Shown here piece after piece: positions 11,031 to 22,000 of a DNA stretch of 64,000 nucleotides (position 1 is its first letter; each line of letters opens with the position of its first letter). Under the pieces are notes generated by a model. That model was given only the letters and a program-made list of their open reading frames with translations, was not told the DNA's origin and did no database searches. A program made the position numbers and the translations under genes. Source of the stretch: Symbiodinium natans (taxonomy: Eukaryota; Sar; Dinophyceae; Suessiales; Symbiodiniaceae). Location of the stretch: positions 62,001 to 126,000 of the forward strand of contig CAJNDS010002627.1 of assembly GCA_905221605.1 (NCBI GenBank). Reading direction: 5' to 3'.

Positions 11031-11088
11031 ACCCTAAACCCTAAACCCTAAATCCTAAACCCTAAACCCAAAACCCTAAACCCACCTT
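11031..11088. repeat. Telomere-like array, CCCTAAA
   Basis: About eight units with TCCTAAA and CCCAAAA variants. A three-unit TTTAGGG cluster lies at 10753-10781. Confidence 0.93.
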
Positions 11089-11217
11089 AGTATGATGATC
11101 ACCCAAGTGTGAAGCCAAAGTGTCCACGGCTCATGGGCTTGCAAGCCTCTGGCAGCACAGCTCCAAAGTGCAAGATCCCGCGGCCTACAGGTCCTAAACG
11201 GCAGGATTCAGAGTGGC

Positions 11218-11333
11218 TCTAAACCCTAAACCCTAAACCCTAAACCCTAAACCCTAAACCCTAAACCCTAAACCCTAAACCCTAAACCCTAAACCCTAAA
11301 CCCTCCCTAAACCCTAAACCCTAAACCCTAAGC
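11218..11333. repeat. Long telomere-like array, CCCTAAA
   Basis: About 16 almost perfect units with one CCCT insertion near 11303. Confidence 0.97.
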
Positions 11334-11872
11334 TTCTACCATCCCAAGCAGGCTTGACACCTTGAGTTTTGAAAGTGTGGAAGCGTGAGCTCAAGCAGTA
11401 CCCTAATGAACGACATGGCCTGTGAGGCAAATTATGTACTATTGAAGACACGAACTGCAGACTCTGGATTCTGTGTGAGAAATGGTGTCAGGGCTGTATG
11501 AGTTGTACTTAGATGTCTAGGTAATGCTCGGATTCAGAACCACACACCACCTGAACCCAGCCCTTCGCCCATGCCCTTGCGTTTTGCTTCAGCAAACTTG
11601 AAGCCACCTTTCCTTGGATAGCGTTGAAGCGCATGTGTCCGGATCCCAAACTCTGAACGTATCCAAAGTCCAAGGGTTTCGGGTTTAGGGTTTAGGGTTT
11701 AGGGTTCAAGGAACCTCTATGATTCGAACATCACAAGCTTTGGGACTCGGGGAGCTCTGGATTTGTTGGGTGGGATATATGCCGCATTGAGCAAGGTGCC
11801 CCCGTCGGGGAATGGTGACAGGCAGTTTTGGGATCGGGAAACGCCAGAAAATGGTATAAACAGTAATTATAT

Positions 11873-12025
11873 GGGGATGTCCGAAGATGGGAGTACCCTT
11901 CTTGGGGGGTCCCTTTAAGGGGATTCTATTTCTTATTTGGGGTATAAAAGGGCTACCCCCAATTTTATTTCCATTTGGGGTATAAAAGGGGTACCCACCC
12001 CCCCCCCCTATTTTGGGAAATGCCC
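11873..12025 (+). mobile_element. TIR element related to family B, internally duplicated
   Basis: Contains GTCCCTTTAAGGGGATTCTATT and two copies of ATTTGGGGTATAAAAGGG. The ends GGGGATGTCCGAAGATGGG and TTTTGGGAAATGCCC pair imperfectly. It shares its middle with the element at 56697. Confidence 0.7.
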
Positions 12026-12049
12026 AGTATGCCCATAGCAACTTCGCAA

Positions 12050-12112
12050 CCTTCCTTTCCTTCCTTCTTTCATTCCTTCTTTCCTTCCTTCTTTCCTTCC
12101 TCCTATCTCCTT
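12050..12112. repeat. CCTTTCCTTCTTT-type pyrimidine microsatellite
   Basis: Imperfect TTCC/TTCT repeats with no gene around them. Confidence 0.9.
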
Positions 12113-12333
12113 CTAGAAGGTCCAGGATTTGACTTTTGGATTCCAGTTTGATTTGTTCATTGACCCCCTGTTTGATTTCTGATCACTCTTTAAACTTTTC
12201 ATCGCTATCCTTCACATACATACTCCTAGGGAGAAAAGACGTTGCCGCTGACCAAGTCTATCCATGCACAAAACTGAGAATCCCACAGTAGTGCCGACAA
12301 CAGCTAAACGTCGACCCAGATGAGCAATATGGG

Positions 12334-12435
12334 GGGGTTCCGACATTAGGGGTACCTTATTGGGGTCCATATAATCAGGGGATCCTACTACTTGGAAGTC
12401 TGTATAATACTGGCCCCCTATTTGCGTAAACCCCC
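12334..12435 (+). mobile_element. Short TIR element, family B (GGGGGTT...TAGGGG)
   Basis: The left end GGGGGTTCCGACATTAGGGG and right end CCCCTATTTGCGTAAACCCCC form an imperfect inverted repeat of about 21 bp. The core contains GGTACCTTATTGGGGTCC and GGATCCTACTACTTGG, shared with other copies. Confidence 0.8.
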
Positions 12436-12833
12436 AAGGTGGCCCAGGTGTGCTGCCAGGCTGCAGCTGCACGGCCCTGTTGAAGTTGTCGCGGGTGACA
12501 TTCCAGTAGTCCGCTGGTCCTGTCTGAAGATTTACGGTGACTTGACGGGCCTTTCAGGGCCTTGGAGAAACCACAGGCTGACACGGGTTTAGGGTTTAGG
12601 TTTTGGGTTTAGGGTTCAACTCTCTTACGACGTGCTTTTGTACATTTTCGTGCTCATTGATTGGCACAGGAAATGATTATTTGCGGACGTTTTTTATGGC
12701 GGCTGCGCTGACAAAATACTTCACCGCAACGGCTGTGGATTAAAGCTGTTGAAGAGCAGGATCACGAGCTTCTCTATTCTGCAACGCCGCTGAGACGAAC
12801 ATATGTCAGCTCTCAATCGCAGACCGCGCAACC

Positions 12834-12893
12834 TCAAAACCATAAAACCATAAAACCCAAAACCCTAAACCCTAAACCCTAAACCCTAAACCT
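12834..12893. repeat. Telomere-like array with degenerate left half
   Basis: Begins as CATAAAA variants and becomes perfect CCCTAAA. A strongly degenerate array with CCCGAAA variants lies at 12990-13080. Short TTTAGGG clusters occur at 11678-11706, 12586-12618 and 13212-13240. Confidence 0.9.
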
Positions 12894-13616
12894 TCAATTC
12901 GCTCCACATCCCCGCCGGTCTCCTGGGCTGTCATCACGGTCAACTTGCCATGGGCGCAGCGACCTCTGAGCAGTTTTGATTCTTTAACCCTACACCCGAA
13001 CCCTAAACCCTAAACCCTTATCCCTAAGCCCGAAACCCGAAACCCTAAACCCTAAACTCGAAACCCTAAACCCTACCCCCTGCTGGGCTTTCGGTTCCGG
13101 GTGGGTTTGCCCTCGGGATTTTTGGGTTTGGGAGACCAGGCTCCCTCCGAAGAACGTTGGGCAGGGCTCACATCTCCTGCGCCAGAGCCTCTGATACTGA
13201 ACCATTTTCGGGTTTAGGGCTTAGGGTTTAGGGTTTTAGTCGTATGAATCATGAGATTCATGAAGCACACGTCATGACTTCTGATCCTCACCTTGGCTGC
13301 TACTACTGCCTTACCTCTTCTTCGTTTTCCACTTGCTCTTCTTGGCTGCTTCTTAATGAGTCATTTAGTTCGTCATCATATGTTCTTCGTCGCTGTAAGA
13401 GCCTAAGAGTGCTGGAAAGGCCTGGGAACATGGAGCGAAATACTTACCCGGCCACATTCCGGGGCTGCCAGCTTTTGCGATGAAGCTTAGGTTCGCACCT
13501 CTACATGCTCTGTTCAAAGAAGCCCTGGCAAATGTCTGTCCGCACATGAGAGCCCCCTCGTACTTTCCAAGCTCACTTGAAAAATGACCAGAAGCTTCAG
13601 ACTCCAAGTCCGCGTG

Positions 13617-13752
13617 ACCCTAAACCCTAAACCCTAAACCCTAAACCCTAAACCCTAAACCCTAAACCCTAAACCCTAAACCCTAAACCCTAAACCCTAA
13701 ACCCTAAACCCTGAACCCTGAACCCTGAACCCTGAACCCTGAACCCTGAACT
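13617..13752. repeat. Telomere-like array, CCCTAAA passing into CCCTGAA
   Basis: About 14 perfect CCCTAAA units are followed by six consecutive CCCTGAA units. The block change to one variant shows that variant units amplified locally. Confidence 0.97.
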
Positions 13753-13794
13753 GGCCACCCCCGAACATACAGTGCCCCAAGCGCGGATGTTCTT

Positions 13795-13915
13795 CGTTAT
13801 AACCATAATAATACCAACAATAATGATAATCATAATAAAAACATAAAATAAAAATATGAATAAAATTAATAATGATGATAAGAATAATCATCATCATCAT
13901 CATCATAATTAGCCT
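13795..13915. repeat. AT-rich ATAAT/ATC microsatellite block
   Basis: AATAATAATAAT-like and (CAT)n tracts (13889-13908) between a telomere-like array and the C-rich block. Confidence 0.9.
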
Positions 13916-14109
13916 TGACCTATGCTTTTGCCCAAGGCTGCTGTTCGAGGCCATGAATGGAAACACGACCATCTCTGGCTCGAACTCGACTAAGACGCTG
14001 AACTCTTCCCGAAATCCCTAAAAACCCCTATAACCATACTGAGAGTATCCACAATCCTAACAACAATACTAATAATCATAATCCGCCGACCCCAGCAACA
14101 GCGGGGCGG

Positions 14110-15780
14110 CGTCAGTGAAGACCCTCTGTTTGTTTCCCCCCCCCCTCCCCCCGACCTCCCCCCATCCCTGCCCTGACCGCAACCTCCTCCACTCCACCTC
14201 TCCGAACACTCTCTGTTTGTTCCCCCCACCCCCCCCGACCTCCCCCCATCCCTGCCCTGACCGCAACCTCTTCCACTCCACCTCTCCGTCCCCCCCACAC
14301 CCCCCGCCCCACCCCCCGCCCCCAACCCCCTACCCCCCCTACACACCCCGCCGACCTCCCCCCATCCCTGCCCTGACCGCAACCTCTTCCACTCCACCTC
14401 GCCGTCCCCCCCACCCCCCCGCCCCACCCCGCCCCCAACCCCCCTACCCCCCCTACACACCCCGCCGATTAGAAACCCCTCCCCCAACCCCTACCACCCC
14501 CCCGCCCTCACCTACCCCCACAGCCACGCCCCCCGCAGGCCTACCCCGACCCGCGACCTCCCCCCACCCCCGCGACCTCCCCCCACCCCCCACCCCCCCT
14601 GCCCTACCCCACCCGCTGCCGACCCCCCCCTCCGCCTCCCTTGCCGATGAGGCAATGATTTCAAGGCTCCAGTACCCGCCCTCCTTCCCGCCCCCTCCCC
14701 CACCCCCCCCCTACCCCTCCCCACCCCGCCTCACCCCCCCACCCCCCCACCCCCTCNNNNNNNNNNNNNNNNNNNNNNNNNNNNNNNNNNNNNNNNNNNN
14801 NNNNNNNNNNNNNNNNNNNNNNNNNNNNNNNNNNNNNNNNNNNNNNNNNNNNNNNNCACCCCCCTTCGCTTCCCTCCCCCCCTCACCCACCCTCCCGCAC
14901 TGCTCCCCTCCCTGTTTGTTCCCCGTGTTTTTTCCCGGGGCCTTCCCCCATCCCTGCCCTGACCGCAACTCTTCACTCCATTCCTCTGTCCGAGCCACGC
15001 CCCTCACATCCCGCGCAGGCCTACCCTCTAAACCCCCCACTCCCCCCGCTCTACCCCACCCGCTGCCGACCCCCCCCTCTGCCAAGACCTCCCCTCGCGG
15101 ATGAGGCAATCATTTACAGGGTCCTTCCCGCCCTTCCCGCCCTTCCCCGACCCCCCTCCCCCACCCCATCCCCCGCCCCCCTACCCTTCCCCTTCCCAAC
15201 CATTCCACTCCTCCTGCCCTGCCCCTCTCCTCTCCCTCCCCACCCGTCCTCCTCCCCCCCGTCCCTGACCTCCCACCCCACACACACCCACCTCACACGC
15301 CACTTCCCCCCACCCCCCCTCTGGCCCCGCCACCCCCCCTCCCCAGCCGCGCCCTGCCCCTCCTCAATCCCTCACCCACTGCGTTCTCCAAACCCCCCCC
15401 CTCCGCCTGTACCCCCCTCGCCGATGCCCTCTACCCAACCATTCCACTCCCTTCCCCTGCCCCTCTTCCTCAGTACCCTTCCCCTTTCCAACCCCATCCC
15501 TGCCCCTCTCCTTTCCCTCCCCCCTCCCCCACCCGCCACAACACAACCCCCCCTGCCCTACCCCACCCGCTGCCGACCCGCTGCCCACCCCCCCCTCGCA
15601 TACCCCCGCCTTCGCCCACCCTCTGCCCCCCACTCCCCCCCTCCCCAGCCCCGACCCCCCCAACACCCCACCACCCCCCCAAATACCATCCCCTCGCCCC
15701 CCGCCCACACCCGGGCATACCACACCCCTCCCCACACCCCTTCCCGCCCCCCCCACCATCCACCCTTCCCACCACTGTTT
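14110..15780. repeat. C-rich (plus strand) compound minisatellite
   Basis: Almost pure pyrimidine with occasional short ordered modules. A module containing CATCCCTGCCCTGACCGCAA followed by CTCTTCCACTCCACCTC recurs near 14165, 14245, 14365 and 14950. A second, containing CCACCCGCTGCCGACC and GATGAGGCAAT, recurs near 14610, 15060 and 15570. The minus strand is extremely G-rich with many G runs, so G-quadruplex formation is plausible. It lies directly 3' of the transposase ORF. The long Pro-rich or Gly-rich reading frames here are composition artefacts. Confidence 0.85.
14757..14856. other. Assembly gap of 100 N
   Basis: Exactly 100 undetermined bases inside the C-rich minisatellite block. The round size suggests a placeholder, so the true length is unknown and the tandem structure on both sides may be collapsed. 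Confidence 0.99.
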
Positions 15781-15911
15781 TTACCCCCCCATTGCTTTAA
15801 GGTTCCAACACACAGTCTTCCACCCACTAATCTTTGCATCTTGCATCTTGCATCTCTCTCAAGCCCGCTCCCCTAATCCACCCTCCTCTCACCCCCACCT
15901 ACTATTCCGCC

Positions 15912-16030
15912 CTAGCGCTCACATACCCCTTTCACCACGACTTCGCCTGCAGCGACGGTGAATCGGTGTCCGGTTGTCGATGCGTCCGTCTCGCGTGGTT
16001 GATTCGACCGGCGCCTTGCACTGTGGGCAC
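15912..16030 (-). pseudogene. Frameshifted last zinc-ribbon unit at the 3' end of the transposase ORF
   Basis: Aligned with the upstream 141-bp units, the last copy lacks 11 bases near 15972, between the ribbon's basic segment and its CGH. The deletion shifts the frame, so the ORF ends in an unrelated Arg-rich tail. The original frame (RFTVAAGEVV) continues out of phase to a stop near 15912. The protein therefore probably once carried at least one more intact ribbon. The helicase and Rep regions are unaffected. Confidence 0.82.
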
Positions 16031-19000
16031 TCGTACGAATAGACTCTACCTGCCAAGGCAGCCGCCACGACTTCGCCTGCAGCAACCACGAACTGGTGTC
16101 CACATTTCCGTCGGCTGTCGATGCATCCGTCTCGCGTGGTTGATTGCACCTTTGCCTTGCACTGTGGGCACTCGTACGAATAGACTCTACCTGCCAAGGC
16201 AGCCGCCACGACTTCGCCTGCAGCAACCACGAACTGGTGTCCACATTTCCGGCGGCTGTCGACGCATCCGTCTCGCGTGGTTGATTGCACCGTTGCCTTG
16301 CACTGTGGGCACTCGTACGAATAGACTCTACCTGCCAAGGCAGCCGCCACGACTTCGCCTGCGGCAACCACGAACTGGTGTCCACATTTCCGTCGGCTGT
16401 CGATTTTTCCGTCTCGCGTGGCTGATGCGATCTTCGCTTGACACTGCGGGCACTCGTAAGAGTATTTTCTCTTGCTGCCAGCCATCGTCGGCACGAGCTG
16501 CCCTTCCAGGGCTGTCAAGCGATGTCCGCATGCGCACCGACTGTCTACACTGCCGTCTCTTACGTCCGCCGCGATGGCTGCGCGGCAGGCCGGGCAACGA
16601 TAGACGACAGGCGCGCGCTCGGAGGGCATGACCGGACGTCCTCCATCGTCACGCAAACACTCGCCCTCCGACGGAAATGGTCTCGGCGCCGCCATGTCTT
16701 TGTTGGCACTCACGCTGCGTGCTGCACTCGACTGACGCTTCTCTTCTGTTGTCCCGCCCGCCTGGGCCGCCTGGGAACCGCACTGCGCGCAGGTGCCTTG
16801 CTTTTGCCGTTTCTGGATTTCGGCTCGCACCTCTTGCAGAATCTGCTGCCTCTTCTGGCAGCGGTCAGCACTGCGCACCTTTTCCCGTCGTTCATGCAGC
16901 CTGCGGCGCGCGCGCAGGCCGATGTCCTGGCACCGTAGCTGCTGGCGGCAAACATTGCATGTCCGGTCTCGTTTTTGGCGCCAGCCATTCGGCGTGAATG
17001 CCTCCTGCTGAAACCAGTGCTGGCAAGTGCCACATTGTCGCTTTTCCAAGCACATGAGGCAGGTGCTTTGCCAGATCAGATAATTGCTGATTTTCCCGGG
17101 AAATGCCTCCGGTGCCTGCCATCGCTTGCAGCGCCTACAGCGGTACGGCGTGCCGCGCTCTCGGTACGACTTCGTGCACTCCCTGCAAATGGCTACCTCT
17201 TCCGGCTGCTTCCATTGCCCTGCTGTAAAAGCCGATTTCAACCGCTCCGTGCGACACTCGCTACAGGTCTTCACTCGCACGTACCTCTGTACGATGGCGT
17301 CCCAGTTGACGTCGTGCGTGCGCAAGTGCTGCATGAGCAGAGCTCGGAAGCTTCTGTCGCCCTGTTGGAACGGAGCTGCATCAAAGCTTCGCAGAATGAG
17401 AATGCCTTCCCGACTCGTCACCCGCGTCAAGGCAACATACGCGGCCAAGACGTTGCTGTACGCGCCATAACACAAATCTGCGATGATGCCCTCCTCCAGC
17501 GTCTGTCCTTGTGCTTGATGAGCCGTCATAGCGAAAGCTGGTATTAGGGGAAGTTGCCGTCGCCGCACGGCCAGCACCGGCGATTTTCGGCCGGCGTCCA
17601 GATGCCACGTCGCACGTTTTGGCACGATGGGATACACGCCCGTGGCCAGCCCATGAATGCGCCACTTCGCGCCCGGAAAGCGAACGTAGACCACCTCGGG
17701 CAGCTTGTTCCACACCGTGCAGGCAGGCCCTCCCGACTCAGCACCGTCGGTGGCGTGCCGCCAACCCGTCACAAAGCCTCGCCGCCCTTTGAGGAGCCCG
17801 CGCGCCCGGTTGAGATGGTCAGTTATGAGCACGGGCATGCCGTCACACAGAGGCAGCATGCCACACAGCTCGCCGCACTCTCTCTCGTGGCGCTGCAGCC
17901 AGAGTAGTTTTTGGTCGGCTAGGTCCGGTTTCTCACGCACAACGGCTGCACAGGCGCGGTCCTCGGCCACGACGTAGTGCAGGTGTCTTTTCGTCCGGCG
18001 CGCGAAGGCCTCCGCGCGGATTTTATTCGTGTGGCATTTTCGTACGTTCGTGGCGAAGATAGAGGGCGCGAGGACAAAGCGACCCAGGAACTTCGGATCG
18101 TGCGGCGAGTCTGCCACCAGTCGCCGCGAGGCGCGCTCGGTGCGACACACCTCGCACTCCTGCGCGAGGATGCTTTGCGGCTGCGCCTTCAGCGCGCCGA
18201 GGCGTTGGCACGTTGCTTGTCCGCACTCAGCTCGCCCCCGCAGCCAGCTCCCTGGCACGTGCGTTGGTTTGCCATGCAGGAAGGCATGGTTGTCCGTCGT
18301 CAGATTGCCGAAGCGGAACTCGTCCTGCAGTTCTTTCAACCACTCGTCTTTAGTGCGCTCGCATTCTTCGAGCTCCGTGCAACCCTGGAAAGCCCGATCC
18401 GGCGGTCCCCACATGAGCTCCTGCCCCTGTGCCAGGAGGGGCCGCTGCCGCGCGCCTGCGCTGCCCAGCCATTCGTGCGGCAGATCGGCGATGAAGTGTC
18501 CTTTAGGGGGCTCCAGCTGCCACAAATCCCCAACGACAAGAACGTTCAAGCCGCCAAAAGGCTTGTCGATGTTGGCTGTGTCGCGCTTGAACGGGCTTCC
18601 ATTCCGAATCACACGCCGACAGGCTTGCTCTAATTTTGCCAACAGCTCCACACTCACCATGCTTATTTCGTCTATTATAAGCCAGCGCAATTGTAGCATG
18701 CGCTGTGCTTGCTGCAGGCCTTTCGTCAGGGGCGTGGCGTCCGCGGCGCTTTGGCCCCAGCTCAGCCCGAAGGCATGGTGCAACGTGTCCCCATCGACCA
18801 TTTCGGCTGTTACCGCCTGCAGCGCCGCGAATTGGAACTGCAAGCCTTGGGTCCAGCCCAGGATGTCCTCGAAGAGCTCCTTGCGCAGCAGTTTGATCGC
18901 GTGCGTTTTGCCGGTGCCGGGCCCACCGTGCAGCACCCAACGCATGGCGTCCGACAGGCCGGCGCGCGCGCCGCTCTGCGCCTCGCCTGTCTGCATCTCT

Positions 19001-22000
19001 TCCACGACCCTGCGCGCCACCCGCTCGATGAAGGCGTGCTGCGCCGTGTTGCAGACTGCCCTCCCCTTCTCGTCGACCCGACCGCGCAACTCTGTAATCC
19101 ACTCGTTGACAGCGTGCACTGTCGCGCGGACGCCGCGCATGCGTGCTCTCGGCTCGCGCTCGGTCTCTTGCCCCGCGAGGCCAGTCTCGTCCACTGCGCC
19201 ATGCTGCGGCGCCCTCCGCGCTTCCTTCAACAAGTCACGCACGTCCAACGTATTCTCTGTGGCCAGCGCGCGTCCCGGCTTTCCTTTCTCTGTTGTTTGC
19301 TTTGTTCTCCACGTCCGCTCCAGGTCTTCGTACTCTCCGGCCGGCGCCTCCACCCCGTTTTTTTCTGTTTTGCGCGTGGTCAGGCTCGTAGCCAGATTGT
19401 CCGCAGTCACGCGCACGGCAGTCGTGTCTGCGCCGTCGTTGTCACTGTTCTCGGCGTCCGCAGCGAGAGAGCGTACGCGGTACACGGACAGGAAATTCCC
19501 AACATGCTGTTTCGTTTCCTGACACGGAAGCTCTTGTAGCCAGGCCCGAAAGGCCGTCTCCCACGCGAGGTAGCTGCCCTGCAAGTCGGCTATATGAGGC
19601 ACGTCGCGGTCCGCATGCTGGGGCATGCCCGTCCACGCCCGAAAATACACCATGCATAGTTTGGAGTTCTCCTCCTGGCATTCTTGCTGGTACCGCGGCA
19701 CCGGGCAGTGGCCGAAGGTCGGGCAGCGCGGGCGGCGGCGTCTGCGCAGCAGCCATGCCGCACGTACGCGCGCGTTCGTGGGGATGTCCTCGAAGGCCTG
19801 GGTGTCGCCGCTGGGTTCGACGCGCAGGCGCGTATCCTTGCCGGGCACGAGGCGCACGCGCTTGCCCCCCCCTGCTCGAAGCTTTGCCTCGCCGCTCTCC
19901 GTCAGCGCCACGTCCCATGCGCTACGGGGCTGCGTCTCCCACTCCTGTAAAGTGGCCGGCGATTTCGTAGGAACGACCTGCCAGTACAGCAGAAATTCGT
20001 AGGGAGAGAGATGCCAGCAAGCGCTGTTGCGAGGACGCCGCGCGTAGAACTCTGCTGGTTCGCGTTCCGCCAGCTGCCGCTGTCGCGGCACGTGCTTGCT
20101 GCGGCCCAGCGACATCGCCGTCACCCGCCGGCGGTGTTCCGTTTCGCCGGTCATCGCCAAGTCTGCGTAACGAAGGAAATCTCGTCCGGGAAATGTCACA
20201 TACTGCGTTGTCGTGATTCTTTCCGCGCACGCCGCGTCGCCGTCCTTGTAGTTGCAGCGCAGATTGCAGCACTCAGCCTGCCCTCGCACGATCCCCTTGC
20301 AATACGCATCCGATAGAAAGCGCGTCATGTGCCGCTTCCCCTGGTACTCCACACCGCGACCCTTTGTTTGTTCTGCTAAGCGAGCATGCCCCTTTTGGAG
20401 CTCCTTCAGTTCGGCGAAGGCCATGGGTTGCGTTTTCGCGCAGTAGTCGCAGCAGTAGCCAGTCTGGGCATCTTGCGCGCGTTGCGCTGCCGCTACAATC
20501 TCCCGAAGCTCGCGCGGCTCCGTCGGTGATTGGCAGACATCGCAGACGTACGGTAAGCGGTACGGGAGTTGCACGTCAGAGTTGCACCGACCAAATGCTA
20601 AAATGGCGGGATGCGTCCCGTTGAGGTAGCCTTCGTCACGAGGCCCCTGAAGCGTGCAAATGCAATTCTTGCGTCCGGACGCGGGCATATCGCGTGCTTG
20701 CAGACGGCATGGGCACATGACGGCTGCCTCGTCCGTTACCTCGGCTTCCCGCGGAAAACCGCTTTTGCAGTCGCGAGGGTTATCAGCTTTCAGGCAACCT
20801 GCTTGGGGCACGCGCTCGCCTGTGACGGGGTCTGGCAGGTGCACGTGATGCTGCTTTAGTACCTGTAGGCGGAACACGTCATCACGCAAATATGCTTCTG
20901 TCCACAGATCTGCCTCCTCCGCGCTGTTTTCTGCGGCCATGACACCAGTTTGGTACCGTGGCCGGCTGATAAGCCGCTGCTCCGATTTGTATTCCGGCCA
21001 CTGCTGTTCTGCTGCATGTATCGCTGCCGCAACCTCCACGGGATCTCTTTCGTACACGCACCTGCGCACGTGTGAGTTGTAGCGCAGGTAGGCTTCGCGC
21101 AGTTCCGCCGCGCGCTCGGCTGTTGCCGCGAAAATCTCGTGCAGACTGGTGTGTTGATGCAGACACTGCACGAACAACTGCATATGCCCGTGCGGCGAGC
21201 CTGCAGATTTCTGGAACTCGATGCTTATGTATGCCGTGTCGATTCTTCCGAACACGCCGCCGTTCGTTCGCGCGCTGCTACCGCGCTCGTCTTGGCACGG
21301 CGTCGGTCCGCAGCTGCAGTCTGGGCAGTACAAGCACACATTCACGCCGAACAGGTGTCGCAACAACAGTAGCATTGTGACGCGAAACCCATCCACGGTC
21401 GCGAGCGGATCCCGTGCGAGAATGCGGCGTCTTTCCTCCCAGTTCGGCACGCGCGGCTGCAGACACTCCACTGGCAAGGAGCATGTGAAGTCGGCGTCAA
21501 GCGCGGGCCACGTCCGATCTCCTGCGGCGGCCGCCGCGCCAACTTCCGACAGTCGAATCGGGTCGCTCCGGCGATGACGCGACAAGCGAATGTACAAAAG
21601 CTGATGACCTTCGTCCGGAGTTACGGTAACGAAAATTGGGGTTCCGTATCGCACTCGCAGTCCTTGAATTTCAAAGCGCATTTGTCGGCGTGCTTCTTGC
21701 GTGCCAGGAATGACACGTGCCGTGTGGTGCATGTTTGCCAGGATGCGGCGGGCCGTCGCGGACAACCCCGTCGCGTACTTGGCGAGCGTGAGGCTTCCTT
21801 TGACGGGGAGCCGCCGTCCGTCCGGCGTTGCGTACGTCCCTTGCAAGGCTCGCAGGATCTCCAGGGCAGCGCCTTCGAGCGCTGCGGCTGTCAGCTTACC
21901 CCACTCACCGGAATCCTGCAGAACTGGCGTATCGTAGGAGTAGACACTGCGCGACAAGTTCACAGCGGAACGAAATAACACATTCCACGTCGTGTAGCCG

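Noticed and set aside
14115-15104. Long proline-rich plus-strand frame (and glycine-rich minus frames) in the C-rich block
   Set aside because: It spans the N gap and is pure composition; several frames are open at once because the DNA lacks A and T.
14100-16000. Helitron 3' terminus (CTRR with a preceding hairpin) below the transposase stop
   Set aside because: Low-complexity sequence gives too many chance matches; no end could be assigned without other copies.
15912-16385. Minus-strand 157-codon frame over the zinc-ribbon array
   Set aside because: An alternative phase of the same tandem repeat; only its last 20 codons are informative, as the old frame after the 11-bp deletion.
18029-19539. 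Plus-strand frames of up to 497 codons inside the transposase locus
   Set aside because: They are shadows of the minus-strand ORF, caused by its codon composition; only the minus frame carries motifs.
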